Source: Paludibacteraceae bacterium
GTDB taxonomy: Bacteria > Bacteroidota > Bacteroidia > Bacteroidales > Paludibacteraceae
DNA: 64,000 bases
Reading direction: 5' to 3'
NCBI GenBank assembly: GCA_017467185.1
Contig: JAFTSS010000080.1
Span: 1 to 64,000, forward strand
Shown: one piece after another, positions 1 to 6,674 of the stretch
Layout of the letters: the number at the start of each line of letters is the position of its first letter
How positions within the stretch are numbered: position 1 is the first letter of the stretch
Notes under the pieces: generated by a model
Seen by the model: the letters and a program-made list of their open reading frames with translations, nothing else
Told to the model about the DNA's origin: nothing
Database searches by the model: none
Program-made: the position numbers and the translations under genes

Positions 1-114
1 AATATGGTACAACAAGCTGAGTTAAACGCTATTCAAGCTAAAATTAATAGGAGACCTAGAGAAAAATTAAACTTTTCTTCGCCAAAAGTAGAGTTTTTTA
101 AACACTTTTTGTAA
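1..114 (+). CDS. IS30-family transposase, C-terminal end (cut by window edge)
   Basis: The frame is open from base 1 to a TAA at 112-114 and encodes 37 residues. The segment AIQAKINRRPREKLNFSSP matches the conserved end of IS30-family DDE transposases, where the new strand is joined and where the phrase 'NxRPRKxLxFxTP' is typical. The catalytic residues would lie upstream of the window. Bases just after the stop (117-136) are likely the inner part of the IS terminal repeat. Whether the element is complete cannot be judged. Confidence 0.7.
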   Translation, partial: NMVQQAELNAIQAKINRRPREKLNFSSPKVEFFKHFL

Positions 115-163
115 TTTTGCACTTGCTTGTTGACTCTGCACTCTGCAGAAAAGCATTCAAAAG

Positions 164-195
164 TTTGTCTGTTTGAATAAAAAGTCGTAACTTTG
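164..195 (+). promoter_or_regulatory. Bacteroidales-type promoter for the WecA-like gene
   Basis: TTTG at 164-167 and TAACTTTG at 188-195 are separated by 20 bp, which fits the -33/-7 consensus of Bacteroides housekeeping promoters. The gene starts 28 bp downstream. Confidence 0.6.
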
Positions 196-223
196 CATTG
201 TGAATAATTATACTCGGTGAATT

Positions 224-1324
224 ATGCAATTTTGGATTATAAATATTATTTGTGGGTTTTTTGTTAGTGCTATATTAGCGGGTATTATAATACCGCAAAT
301 ATTGTTGATTGCCTTTCGCAAAAATCTGTTTGATGAGCCTGGCGAACGCAAAATACATCACATTCCAGTACCTCGTCTTGGCGGTTTAGCTTTTACGCCT
401 GTTATATTTTTTACTATGGCTTTGTTGCTTGGAGCTAATCAATATCTTGGTAATTCTGCAATGTTGATTGAGCTTGCACGTAATGTCAATGTGTTAGCTA
501 TGTCGCTTTGTGCCATGACGGCTCTTTATCTTGTTGGTATAGCCGATGACCTTATAGGTGTGCGTTATCGAGCTAAATTTGTTATTCAAATTCTTTGTGG
601 TGTTTTGCTCGTAGGTGCAGGTATTTGGGTGCGTAGTTTTTATGGTTTTTGTGGTATTCATGATTTGAATATTTGGTTTGGTGGAGCTTTGGCTGTTCTT
701 TTGATAGTCTTTATTACCAATGCAATAAATCTTATTGATGGTATTGACGGATTAGCTTCTGGTTTGAGTGCCGTAGCTTGTCTTTATTATGGTATCGTGT
801 TGTTTCAGTTGAAGCAATATACTTTTGCATTATTGGCATTTGTGGCTTTGGGTGTTATAGTTCCATTTTTCTATTACAATGTGTTTGGTAATGCCGAGAA
901 ACAGAAGAAAATATTTATGGGCGATACAGGCTCGTTGACAATAGGTATTATACTTAGTCTTTTGAGTATTAAATTGACAACGATACCTGTTTCTGGTATT
1001 ACATGGTCGTATAATCCATTAGTAGTTGCGTTTGCTCCATTGATGATACCTTGTTTAGATGTTATTCGAGTTTTCTTCCATCGTATTCGCTCTGGTAAAG
1101 ACCCATTTATGCCCGATAAAAATCATATACATCACAAACTTCTTGCTTTGGGTATGAATACTCGTCTTACGATGGTTACTATAGTATTCTCATCTCTTGT
1201 GTTGTCGTTGACAAACCTTTTTGTATCGCAATATATAGATATACATATACTTCTTTTGCTCAACTTTGCTCTTTATGGTGGAGTGAATATGTATCTCACA
1301 CGAAAGATAAAACACAAGCAGTAA
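224..1324 (+). CDS. WecA/MraY-family undecaprenyl-phosphate sugar-1-phosphate transferase
   Basis: Polytopic membrane enzyme that moves a HexNAc-1-phosphate from a UDP-sugar to undecaprenyl phosphate, starting repeat-unit assembly. Visible family motifs in order: DEPGERKIHH and PRLGG (residues 37-54), the Mg-binding ADD (108-110), NAINLIDGIDGL (166-177), GDTGS (233-237) and the HIHH motif (301-304) typical of WecA-type enzymes that use UDP-HexNAc rather than UDP-MurNAc-pentapeptide. About ten hydrophobic segments and 366 residues fit the family. The ATG at 224 follows the promoter at 188-195. Exact sugar (GlcNAc, QuiNAc or FucNAc) is not determined; the WbuB-like transferase and the epimerase at 22.7-24.9 kb often accompany QuiNAc/FucNAc-initiating versions. 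Confidence 0.88.
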   Translation: MQFWIINIICGFFVSAILAGIIIPQILLIAFRKNLFDEPGERKIHHIPVPRLGGLAFTPVIFFTMALLLGANQYLGNSAMLIELARNVNVLAMSLCAMTALYLVGIADDLIGVRYRAKFVIQILCGVLLVGAGIWVRSFYGFCGIHDLNIWFGGALAVLLIVFITNAINLIDGIDGLASGLSAVACLYYGIVLFQLKQYTFALLAFVALGVIVPFFYYNVFGNAEKQKKIFMGDTGSLTIGIILSLLSIKLTTIPVSGITWSYNPLVVAFAPLMIPCLDVIRVFFHRIRSGKDPFMPDKNHIHHKLLALGMNTRLTMVTIVFSSLVLSLTNLFVSQYIDIHILLLLNFALYGGVNMYLTRKIKHKQ

Positions 1325-1328
1325 ATTT

Positions 1329-1387
1329 ATCTCCCACAGAAAAATAATTAACTTCTCACGGAGCTCACTGAACACACGGAATGGCCG
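1329..1387. repeat. Left arm of imperfect inverted repeat around GxxExxY gene 1
   Basis: Carries the words TCTCCCACAGA, CTCACGGA and CACACGGAA, ending in GGCCG. The reverse complement of 1938-1994 carries the same words in the same order (TCTCCCACGAA, CTCACAGA, GCACGGA, CACGGAA, CGCCG). By eye about two thirds of about 57 positions agree. The two arms enclose the GxxExxY gene. Confidence 0.5.
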
Positions 1388-1403
1388 ATGCTTCGCCGGC
1401 CTA

Positions 1404-1793
1404 TTGGATGAGAAAAGTATTATGATAGAAGAAGAATTGACATATAAAATTAGGGGAGCTATATTTGCCGTATATAAGGAGTTAGGGCCAGGATTGCTGG
1501 AAAATATATATGAGGTAGCTTTGATTTATGAATTAAAGAAGCGAGGCCTGCAAGTAGAACAGCAAAAGCAATTAAAAGTGTATTACGATGGAGTGTTGTT
1601 ACCAGTTGATTATAGGATAGATTTGATTGTAGAAGATAAGATTATTTTAGAATTAAAATCAGTAACAGAACTGAAAGATGTTCATTTTAAGCAAATGCTT
1701 ACATATTTAAGAATAGCAAAGAAGCGAGTAGGACTATTGATTAATTTTAATACAGATGATATTGTTAAGTCAATACATCGTTTGGTATTATAG
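1404..1793 (+). CDS. GxxExxY protein (first copy)
   Basis: 129 residues. It contains GPGLLENIYE, the family's GxxExxY motif, followed by a PD-(D/E)XK-like core: YRIDLIVEDKIILELK gives an aspartate and an E-x-K pair, then LTYLRIAKKRVGLLINF. The family is small, often multi-copy and of unproven function; a nuclease fold is inferred from the core residues. An alternative ATG at 1422 (MIEEELTYKI) matches the usual family start better. A second copy lies at 37713-38096. The gene is enclosed by an imperfect inverted repeat (1329-1387 and 1938-1994), suggesting arrival as a small unit between the initiating transferase and the IS. Confidence 0.85.
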   Translation: MDEKSIMIEEELTYKIRGAIFAVYKELGPGLLENIYEVALIYELKKRGLQVEQQKQLKVYYDGVLLPVDYRIDLIVEDKIILELKSVTELKDVHFKQMLTYLRIAKKRVGLLINFNTDDIVKSIHRLVL

Positions 1794-1937
1794 CGACAAG
1801 CGGAGCAATATCGCTTCCGAGAACCAACGGTCTTTGAGCCTTTGGTGAAAAATATGCCGAGTGAAACAAAAATACGAGCAAAGCGAGTAATCAAAAAAAT
1901 AAAGCATTAGAGATAGTATCTTCAGCCAGCGTAGCTA

Positions 1938-1994
1938 CGGCGTTTTCCGTGATATCCGTGCATTCTGTGAGAGATAAAAAACTTCGTGGGAGAA
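1938..1994. repeat. Right arm of imperfect inverted repeat around GxxExxY gene 1
   Basis: Reverse-complement partner of 1329-1387 (CCGTGAT, TCCGTGC, TCTGTGAGAG, CGTGGGAGAA). The rest of the 1794-2040 spacer has no gene; it also holds the word ACGAGCAAAGCGAGTAAT (1874-1891) that recurs near 10.77 and 10.97 kb. Confidence 0.5.
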
Positions 1995-2081
1995 AACAAA
2001 AACAAAGAAATAAACCAAAACAAACAATATGTTGCTATTAAAAAAGTAGACACGAGACGATAGAAAAAAGATTAAAAGTTG

Positions 2082-2089
2082 TATCTTTG
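2082..2089 (+). promoter_or_regulatory. Transposase promoter -7 box
   Basis: TATCTTTG matches TAnnTTTG. Expected transcription start is about 2096, inside the left arm of the 19-bp hairpin at 2092-2158. Confidence 0.5.
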
Positions 2090-2091
2090 TA

Positions 2092-2158
2092 GTTTGTTAG
2101 CCTTAGCCTCCTCCGTTCGGGGCTACGCCCCTCTCTCCAGAGGCTAAGGCTAACAAAC
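2092..2158 (+). promoter_or_regulatory. Perfect 19-bp hairpin in the transposase leader
   Basis: GTTTGTTAGCCTTAGCCTC (2092-2110) is the exact reverse complement of 2140-2158. The loop contains a second hairpin, GGGGC-TAC-GCCCC (2119-2131). It ends 45 bp before the orfA ATG. The sequence shows the structure; a role in limiting transposase expression from outside transcripts is inference. Confidence 0.7.
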
Positions 2159-2202
2159 GAGAAAAAGCTAAGATCTGTATCTATCGATAAGGAGAAACTT
2201 TT

Positions 2203-2547
2203 ATGGCACATTTAAATCCACTTGAAAAAGAGTTTTTGATTCGCCAATTTAAGCAGAATGGACGGATTAAATTAAGTGATTTCTGTGATCTTCACAACGT
2301 GTCTAATACCGCATTTCGCAAATGGCTTAAGCAATATGAGGAAGGTGGAATAGAAGGTCTTGCACGTGCAGATGCAGAAATTAAAGAAGTCTTACCCGAA
2401 GGGATAGATCGTACAGAAGAAGCCTATAAACGTGAAATTCTGAGACTTCGTATAGAGAATGAGCGGCTAAAAAAAAATTATGCCGTTCAGATGAACGAAG
2501 CTGGGGAACCGGAGTATGTTCGTTTAAAACAGAAGAGTTTGAAATAG
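2203..2547 (+). CDS. IS3-family transposase OrfA
   Basis: 114 residues. The first about 55 residues form a helix-turn-helix DNA-binding domain (FCDLHNVSNTAFRKWLKQYEEGGIEGL), followed by a leucine-zipper-like helix (EAYKREILRLRIENERLKKN) as in IS3 OrfA proteins, which binds the terminal repeats. The frame runs past the A9 slippery run at 2469-2477 and ends at 2547. A -1 shift at that run would fuse it to OrfB to give the active OrfAB transposase. A purine-rich AAGGAG is present 11 bp before the ATG. Confidence 0.85.
   Translation: MAHLNPLEKEFLIRQFKQNGRIKLSDFCDLHNVSNTAFRKWLKQYEEGGIEGLARADAEIKEVLPEGIDRTEEAYKREILRLRIENERLKKNYAVQMNEAGEPEYVRLKQKSLK
2469..2477 (+). other. Probable -1 ribosomal frameshift site (A9 run)
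   Basis: OrfA reads CTA AAA AAA AAT here. The OrfB frame is -1 relative to OrfA and is open across this run through to 3503, giving L-K-K-K-L-C-R. A run of nine A with codons AAA AAA in frame 0 is a classical A-AAA-AAN slippery heptamer used by IS3 elements. Confidence 0.75.
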
Positions 2548-2555
2548 TTGATCTG

Positions 2556-3503
2556 TTGTCTCGTGACTATGCAATTCAAGATATATGTAATCTTATGAAG
2601 GTAAGTCGTTCGGGTTATTATAAATGGAAGAAACGCCCTCCAACCCAGCGCGACATTAATCGAGAAAAGATGATTGAATTGGTCAAAAGTACTCATGAAG
2701 AACATCGGACACATGGATATCGTTGGGTAGCTGCATATATAAGAATTAATAAACATATATGTGTCAGTGAAAACTATGTTTATAAATGTTTTAAATTTCT
2801 TGGAATCAGGTCGCAGACCAAGCATCAAGTTCATTATAAACCTCGTAAGGAAAAGGATAAATATCCTAATCTTATATACTCTACTTGGGAAACCGTAGAT
2901 AGACCACGACAAGTCATAGTATCAGATATGACCGCATTTAAAGTATGGTATATGTATATAGAAGTAACCTTTTACTTTGATGTCTTTACCAAAGAAATCT
3001 TAGTATATAAGATAGCAGAACGAAGAGGAGCTAGGGAGCAATATATAGATGGTCTTAATGATGTTATTGAATTATTAAATGATACTAAAGAACCAGTGGT
3101 TTTGCATACCGATCAAGGTTCTGTTTATGCATCAATTGCTTATAATGAGCTTATTAAAGATACGAATATAATCCGTTCCATGTCAAGGGCTGGAAAACCA
3201 ACAGACAATCCAGTAAACGAAGCTCTGAACGGCTGGATAAAAGAAGAATTGATAATCGATTTTGAAATAGAAAAATGCCGAGAGAAAAAAGATTTTCAAA
3301 ATGTGATGGAAAATTATATTAAGTTTTATAACGAACAACGACCTTGTTTTGCTATTGGTTATGATACTCCTTCGAATTATAAAAAACGCTATGACAAAGG
3401 AGAAATTAAATGTAGAGATACGTTTGAAAAAAGAGAATTAACAACAGAACCTAAGTTTGTTCAAAAAAGACGGAATATAACGCTGTCTAACAAGCACTTA
3501 TAA
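2556..3503 (+). CDS. IS3-family transposase OrfB (DDE integrase domain)
   Basis: Integrase catalytic domain of an IS3 element. After an HTH_21-like segment (HRTHGYRWVAAYI) the rve core shows the first Asp in IVSDMTAF, the second in LHTDQGSVYAS and the catalytic Glu in NPVNEALNGWIKEEL, so the DDE triad is intact. In nature it is probably translated as OrfAB from 2203 by frameshift near 2470; the TTG at 2556 is only the first possible independent start and has no good ribosome site. No premature stop is seen, so the element may be active. Confidence 0.85.
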   Translation: MSRDYAIQDICNLMKVSRSGYYKWKKRPPTQRDINREKMIELVKSTHEEHRTHGYRWVAAYIRINKHICVSENYVYKCFKFLGIRSQTKHQVHYKPRKEKDKYPNLIYSTWETVDRPRQVIVSDMTAFKVWYMYIEVTFYFDVFTKEILVYKIAERRGAREQYIDGLNDVIELLNDTKEPVVLHTDQGSVYASIAYNELIKDTNIIRSMSRAGKPTDNPVNEALNGWIKEELIIDFEIEKCREKKDFQNVMENYIKFYNEQRPCFAIGYDTPSNYKKRYDKGEIKCRDTFEKRELTTEPKFVQKRRNITLSNKHL

Positions 3504-3507
3504 AAAG

Positions 3508-3643
3508 TGTCTACTTTTGAAAATAAAAATGAGGTAAATTTGTAAAAAATGTCTACTTTTGTAAATGAAAATAAGACAAAAATATCGTAATTGTCTACTT
3601 TTAAAAATTGTTTAACTAAAAAAAAATTTTTTTGTCTACTTTT
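3508..3643. repeat. Four copies of TGTCTACTTTT at 41-42 bp spacing
   Basis: Exact copies at 3508-3518, 3550-3560, 3592-3602 and 3633-3643. The intervals are A-rich (GAAAATAAAAATGAGG, GTAAATGAAAATAAGA and so on) but not identical. The first copy is the right terminal repeat of the IS; the same word in reverse is the left end at 2043-2053. The region fills the gap before the tviB-like gene and holds no obvious promoter. Confidence 0.85.
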
Positions 3644-3661
3644 CTAATTTAGTACAATAAT

Positions 3662-4936
3662 ATGAACTTAAGTGAAATTAAAATTGCCGTAATCGGCTTA
3701 GGCTATGTAGGTTTGCCACTCGCACGCCTCTTTTCAACAAAGTATAAAACAGTAGGTTTTGATATGAATGCTGCACGTTGTGCAGCGCTCATGGCTGGTC
3801 ACGATGCCACACTCGAAGTTAGCGACGAGCTTCTTCAAGATGCAATCAACAATCATGGTTTCGTTTGTACAGCTGATATTGAACAAATCCGCGACTGCAA
3901 TTTTTATGTAGTAGCAGTGCCAACTCCAGTTGATGAGAATAACAACCCTGACCTTACACCACTTTATGGTGCAAGTACAACAATTGGTAAAGTTATTTCT
4001 CGTGGCGATATCGTTGTTTATGAATCAACAGTTTATCCAGGTGTAACAGAAGATGAATGTCTCCCTGTTGTAGAGAAAGTATCAGGATTGAAGTTCAATG
4101 TTGATTTTTATGCTGGTTATTCACCTGAGCGTATCAATCCTGGAGATAAGGTACATACAGTAGAGAAAATTAAAAAGGTTACATCGGGTTCTACACCTGA
4201 AATTGGCAAATTGGTTGATTCTGTTTATGCGTCTGTTATTTTAGGTGGAACACATCTTGCTCCAACAATTAAAGTAGCCGAAGCGTCAAAAGTTATCGAA
4301 AACTCGCAACGCGATATCAATATCGCCTTCGTCAACGAATTGTCAAAAATATTTACATCACTAGGTATTGATACATACGATGTACTTGAGGCAGCAGGCA
4401 CAAAATGGAATTTCATCAATATGCGTCCAGGTCTTGTAGGTGGTCACTGTATTGGTGTTGACCCATATTATCTTGCACAATGCGGACAACGTCATGGCTA
4501 CTATCCTGAGATTATTCTTGCAGGTCGTCGTATGAATGATGGTATGGGCGAGTATGTAGCTGATCGTGTAGTGAAACTTATGTTGAAAAAAGGTATTGCA
4601 GTTCTTGGCTCACATATTTTGTTGTTAGGATTTACGTTTAAAGAGAATTGTCCAGACGTTCGCAATACAAAAGTGATAGATATAATTCATCATCTTGAAC
4701 AATATAATGTTAAAGTAACTATTTATGATCCATGGGCAAATCCAGATGTAGCGCATCACGAATATGGCGTTGAAGTATTGAATGAGTTGCCAAAAGCAGA
4801 GTATGATGCTGCTATACTTGCAGTAGCGCATAACGAATTCAAAGAAATAGATATTCCATCACAACTCAAAGCCAATCACGTTATTTTCGACGTCAAAGGC
4901 TTCCTTCCACGTGAAATCATCGACGGAAGATTATAA
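3662..4936 (+). CDS. tviB: Nucleotide-sugar dehydrogenase, TviB/WbpO-WbpA type
   Basis: UDP-HexNAc 6-dehydrogenase: oxidises the C6 alcohol of UDP-GlcNAc or UDP-GalNAc twice with NAD+ to give the uronic acid. N-terminal Rossmann motif GLGYVG (12-17), central KWNF lysine (248) and catalytic Cys263 in GGHCIGVDPYY, then the C-terminal UDP-binding domain starting GFTFKENCPDVRNTKV. 424 residues is the normal length. GTKWNFINMRPGLVGGHC is characteristic of the TviB/VipA branch rather than the UDP-glucose branch. With the WbpE-like and WbpB-like genes (36.4 and 38.3 kb) and the WecB-type epimerase it could supply a 2,3-diamino-uronic acid or ManNAcA. Codon use is less AT-rich than in the flanking cargo. 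Confidence 0.85.
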   Translation: MNLSEIKIAVIGLGYVGLPLARLFSTKYKTVGFDMNAARCAALMAGHDATLEVSDELLQDAINNHGFVCTADIEQIRDCNFYVVAVPTPVDENNNPDLTPLYGASTTIGKVISRGDIVVYESTVYPGVTEDECLPVVEKVSGLKFNVDFYAGYSPERINPGDKVHTVEKIKKVTSGSTPEIGKLVDSVYASVILGGTHLAPTIKVAEASKVIENSQRDINIAFVNELSKIFTSLGIDTYDVLEAAGTKWNFINMRPGLVGGHCIGVDPYYLAQCGQRHGYYPEIILAGRRMNDGMGEYVADRVVKLMLKKGIAVLGSHILLLGFTFKENCPDVRNTKVIDIIHHLEQYNVKVTIYDPWANPDVAHHEYGVEVLNELPKAEYDAAILAVAHNEFKEIDIPSQLKANHVIFDVKGFLPREIIDGRL

Positions 4937-4991
4937 AAACTTTCCATTTTGTGCAGTTTGAGGGTGAAAAACTTTCCATTTTGTGCAGTTT
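4935..4991. repeat. Two identical 25-bp direct repeats upstream of DUF4143 ATPase 1
   Basis: 4935-4959 and 4967-4991 are identical (core ACTTTCCATTTTGTGCAG), period 32. The first begins on the tviB stop codon; the second covers the region just upstream of the ATPase promoter box at 5007-5014. Different repeats occupy the same place in front of the other two DUF4143 ATPase loci. Confidence 0.9.
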
Positions 4992-5006
4992 ATCAAAAAA
5001 ATGTCG

Positions 5007-5014
5007 TATATTTG
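5007..5014 (+). promoter_or_regulatory. Promoter -7 box of DUF4143 ATPase 1
   Basis: TATATTTG, 54 bp before the ATG at 5068. The nearest TTTG upstream (4980-4983) lies inside the second 25-bp repeat, at a slightly long spacing of 23 bp, so a protein bound to the repeat would overlap the promoter. Confidence 0.5.
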
Positions 5015-5067
5015 CACCGAAAAAAGAGGAAAAATAGTAAAAATTGGTAATAAAATGCACTAAAAAT

Positions 5068-6345
5068 ATGGATTTACAGAAGATACTATTCAATCAGCGC
5101 GCCGAAATAGAGGCGCTTGACATCTCCAAACTGTGCACACGAGTCGAAGAAAGTCAGATAGATTTAGAGAGTAAATTAGCGCAGATAGTCATAGGAGTGC
5201 GTCGTAGTGGCAAGTCCACATTGTGTCAGAAAGTGTTGTTGCAGAGCAAGGTGCAATTTGCTTATGTCAATTTCGATGACGAAAATCTAGTCGAACTCAA
5301 AAAAAACGATTTAGATGCATTGTTAGAGAATCTTTATCGAGTTTATGGCGAGTTTACACACCTATTTCTAGATGAGATACAAAACATCGAGGGGTGGCAT
5401 CTATTCGTCAATCGATTATTACGTTTAGGCATACGATTAATTATCACAGGTAGCAATGCCAATTTATTAAGTGGCGAATTAGCAACCCACCTAACAGGGC
5501 GTTACAACCAAATCGAACTATATCCATTTTCGTTTTTAGAGTATTGCACAATAAATAATATAAAAACAGTAGGCAAGACTACCAAAGACGAAGCATTGCT
5601 ATTGCGAGCCTTAGATAAGTATCTCTTTGTAGGCGGATTTCCCGAGATAATAGGTTCTGATAATAGTCGTAAGTATACATTATCGTTGCTCAATGCCATA
5701 ATCAACAAAGACATATGTCAGCGTTATAAAGTTCGTCATAAGCAAACATTATCCGATATAGCCAACGGTTTGCTCGATTTGTTTTGTCAAGAGGTCTCTT
5801 ATGCACAGATAGCTAAAACCTATCAGTTGAACTCGATACATACAGCCAAAAACTATTTTTCATATTTAGTTAATGCCTATCTGTTGTGTTCATTACCGAA
5901 ATATACATTTAAGTCACGCGAGCGGCAACAGATGCGTAAAATATATGCTATCGACCCAGCGTTTATCACCAATCACGAGGTAGTGTTGCAGCCCGACAAT
6001 TACGGATGGCGCTTAGAGAATATCATAGCTATTGAGCTTTTGCGTCGAATAGATAGCTCATATCAGCAACTCTTTTATTTACGACAAAACAAGTCGTATG
6101 AAGTCGATTTCGTTGTAGTAGAGCAGAGTAAAATCAAAGAGTTGATACAAGTGACCTACGATTTCGCATCACCTACCACACGGTTGTATAATCGCGAAGT
6201 AGGCGGTTTAGTCAAAGGAGCCAAGCAGACAGGTTGTCGACAATTAACCCTAATAATGATGAATGGCGAATCGCGCGACATTGAGGTCGAAGGCTACACC
6301 ATCAAATGCATCCGAGCAATAGATTGGCTGTTGAATAGAGAATAA
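5068..6345 (+). CDS. AAA_14 ATPase with DUF4143 C-terminal domain (copy 1)
   Basis: About 425 residues. Walker A GVRRSGKST (43-51), Walker B HLFLDEIQN, a sensor-like IITGSNANLLS, then a winged-helix-like middle (YAQIAKTYQLNSIHTAKNYFSYL) and a C-terminal DUF4143 nuclease-like domain with YEVDFVV. These single-gene ATPases are very common and multi-copy in Bacteroidales and archaea; no function is established. The ATG at 5068 is chosen over upstream non-ATG codons because the family normally starts here and a promoter lies at 5007. It stands alone with its own repeats and promoter inside the polysaccharide locus, which marks it as cargo. Confidence 0.85.
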   Translation: MDLQKILFNQRAEIEALDISKLCTRVEESQIDLESKLAQIVIGVRRSGKSTLCQKVLLQSKVQFAYVNFDDENLVELKKNDLDALLENLYRVYGEFTHLFLDEIQNIEGWHLFVNRLLRLGIRLIITGSNANLLSGELATHLTGRYNQIELYPFSFLEYCTINNIKTVGKTTKDEALLLRALDKYLFVGGFPEIIGSDNSRKYTLSLLNAIINKDICQRYKVRHKQTLSDIANGLLDLFCQEVSYAQIAKTYQLNSIHTAKNYFSYLVNAYLLCSLPKYTFKSRERQQMRKIYAIDPAFITNHEVVLQPDNYGWRLENIIAIELLRRIDSSYQQLFYLRQNKSYEVDFVVVEQSKIKELIQVTYDFASPTTRLYNREVGGLVKGAKQTGCRQLTLIMMNGESRDIEVEGYTIKCIRAIDWLLNRE

Positions 6346-6360
6346 CACCAAACTATAAAG

Positions 6361-6437
6361 TAGGGACGCTCGGTTCGAGCGTCCGTAAAAAAGAATAATA
6401 AGTACGTCCACAAAGTAGGGACACGGCATGCCGTGTC
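6361..6437. repeat. Two REP-like palindromes in the 6346-6674 spacer
   Basis: 6364-6384 is a perfect hairpin (GGACGCTCG, loop GTT, CGAGCGTCC). 6420-6437 is an 18-bp perfect palindrome (GACACGGCATGCCGTGTC). Both follow GTAGGG. A variant of the first (GGACGCACG-GTT-CGTGCGTCC) lies at 63265-63285, so this is a dispersed family. The rest of the spacer is AT-rich heptad-like sequence plus repeat A1. Confidence 0.85.
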
Positions 6438-6490
6438 TGTAAACACAAAAACAACTAGTAACTCCCAACTAGTAATTAGTAACTAAAAAA

Positions 6491-6659
6491 AGCGTCCAAC
6501 CATGCATAACCGCTGGTGATTTTTTGCGATAAGCGAGAGCAATAGAGTTTACTCTAATTGCAGAGCAAAGCAAAAAACTTGAGCATAGCGAAAAATGAAG
6601 GGAACCTGCGGACTAGAGGAATCACCCCTTCCCCTCGCCCCTAATGGGGGCGCACAAAA
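6491..6659. repeat. Direct repeat A1, structured 169-bp element left of DUF1016
   Basis: Nearly identical to 7787-7951, differing at a few scattered bases and by a 4-bp length change near the end. It folds well: GGTGATT (6515-6521) pairs with AATCACC (6620-6626), TTTTTTGC with GCAAAAAA inside it, and GCAATAGAGT (6539-6548) with ACTCTAATTGC (6551-6561) at the tip. The two copies bracket only the DUF1016 gene. Confidence 0.9.
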
Positions 6660-6674
6660 ACATAAAGCTTAATT

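Larger units (their letters stand above)
2041..3519 (+). mobile_element. IS3-family insertion sequence (orfA/orfB)
   Basis: AAAAGTAGACAC at 2042-2053 and its exact reverse complement GTGTCTACTTTT at 3507-3518 bound two transposase frames in the IS3 arrangement: small HTH OrfA, then OrfB with the integrase core, joined through a -1 slippery run. The right boundary is uncertain because three more copies of TGTCTACTTTT follow at 42-bp spacing up to 3643. The element sits between two polysaccharide genes. No clear target duplication was found by eye. Confidence 0.75.

Noticed and set aside
3508-3643. Possible CRISPR array (four repeats with about 31-bp spacers)
   Set aside because: Repeats are only 11 bp, the intervals are low-complexity A-rich and similar to each other, there are no cas genes, and the first repeat is the IS terminus.
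6491-6659. Retron msr-msd
   Set aside because: No reverse transcriptase nearby, although the element is foldable and lies next to defence-type genes.
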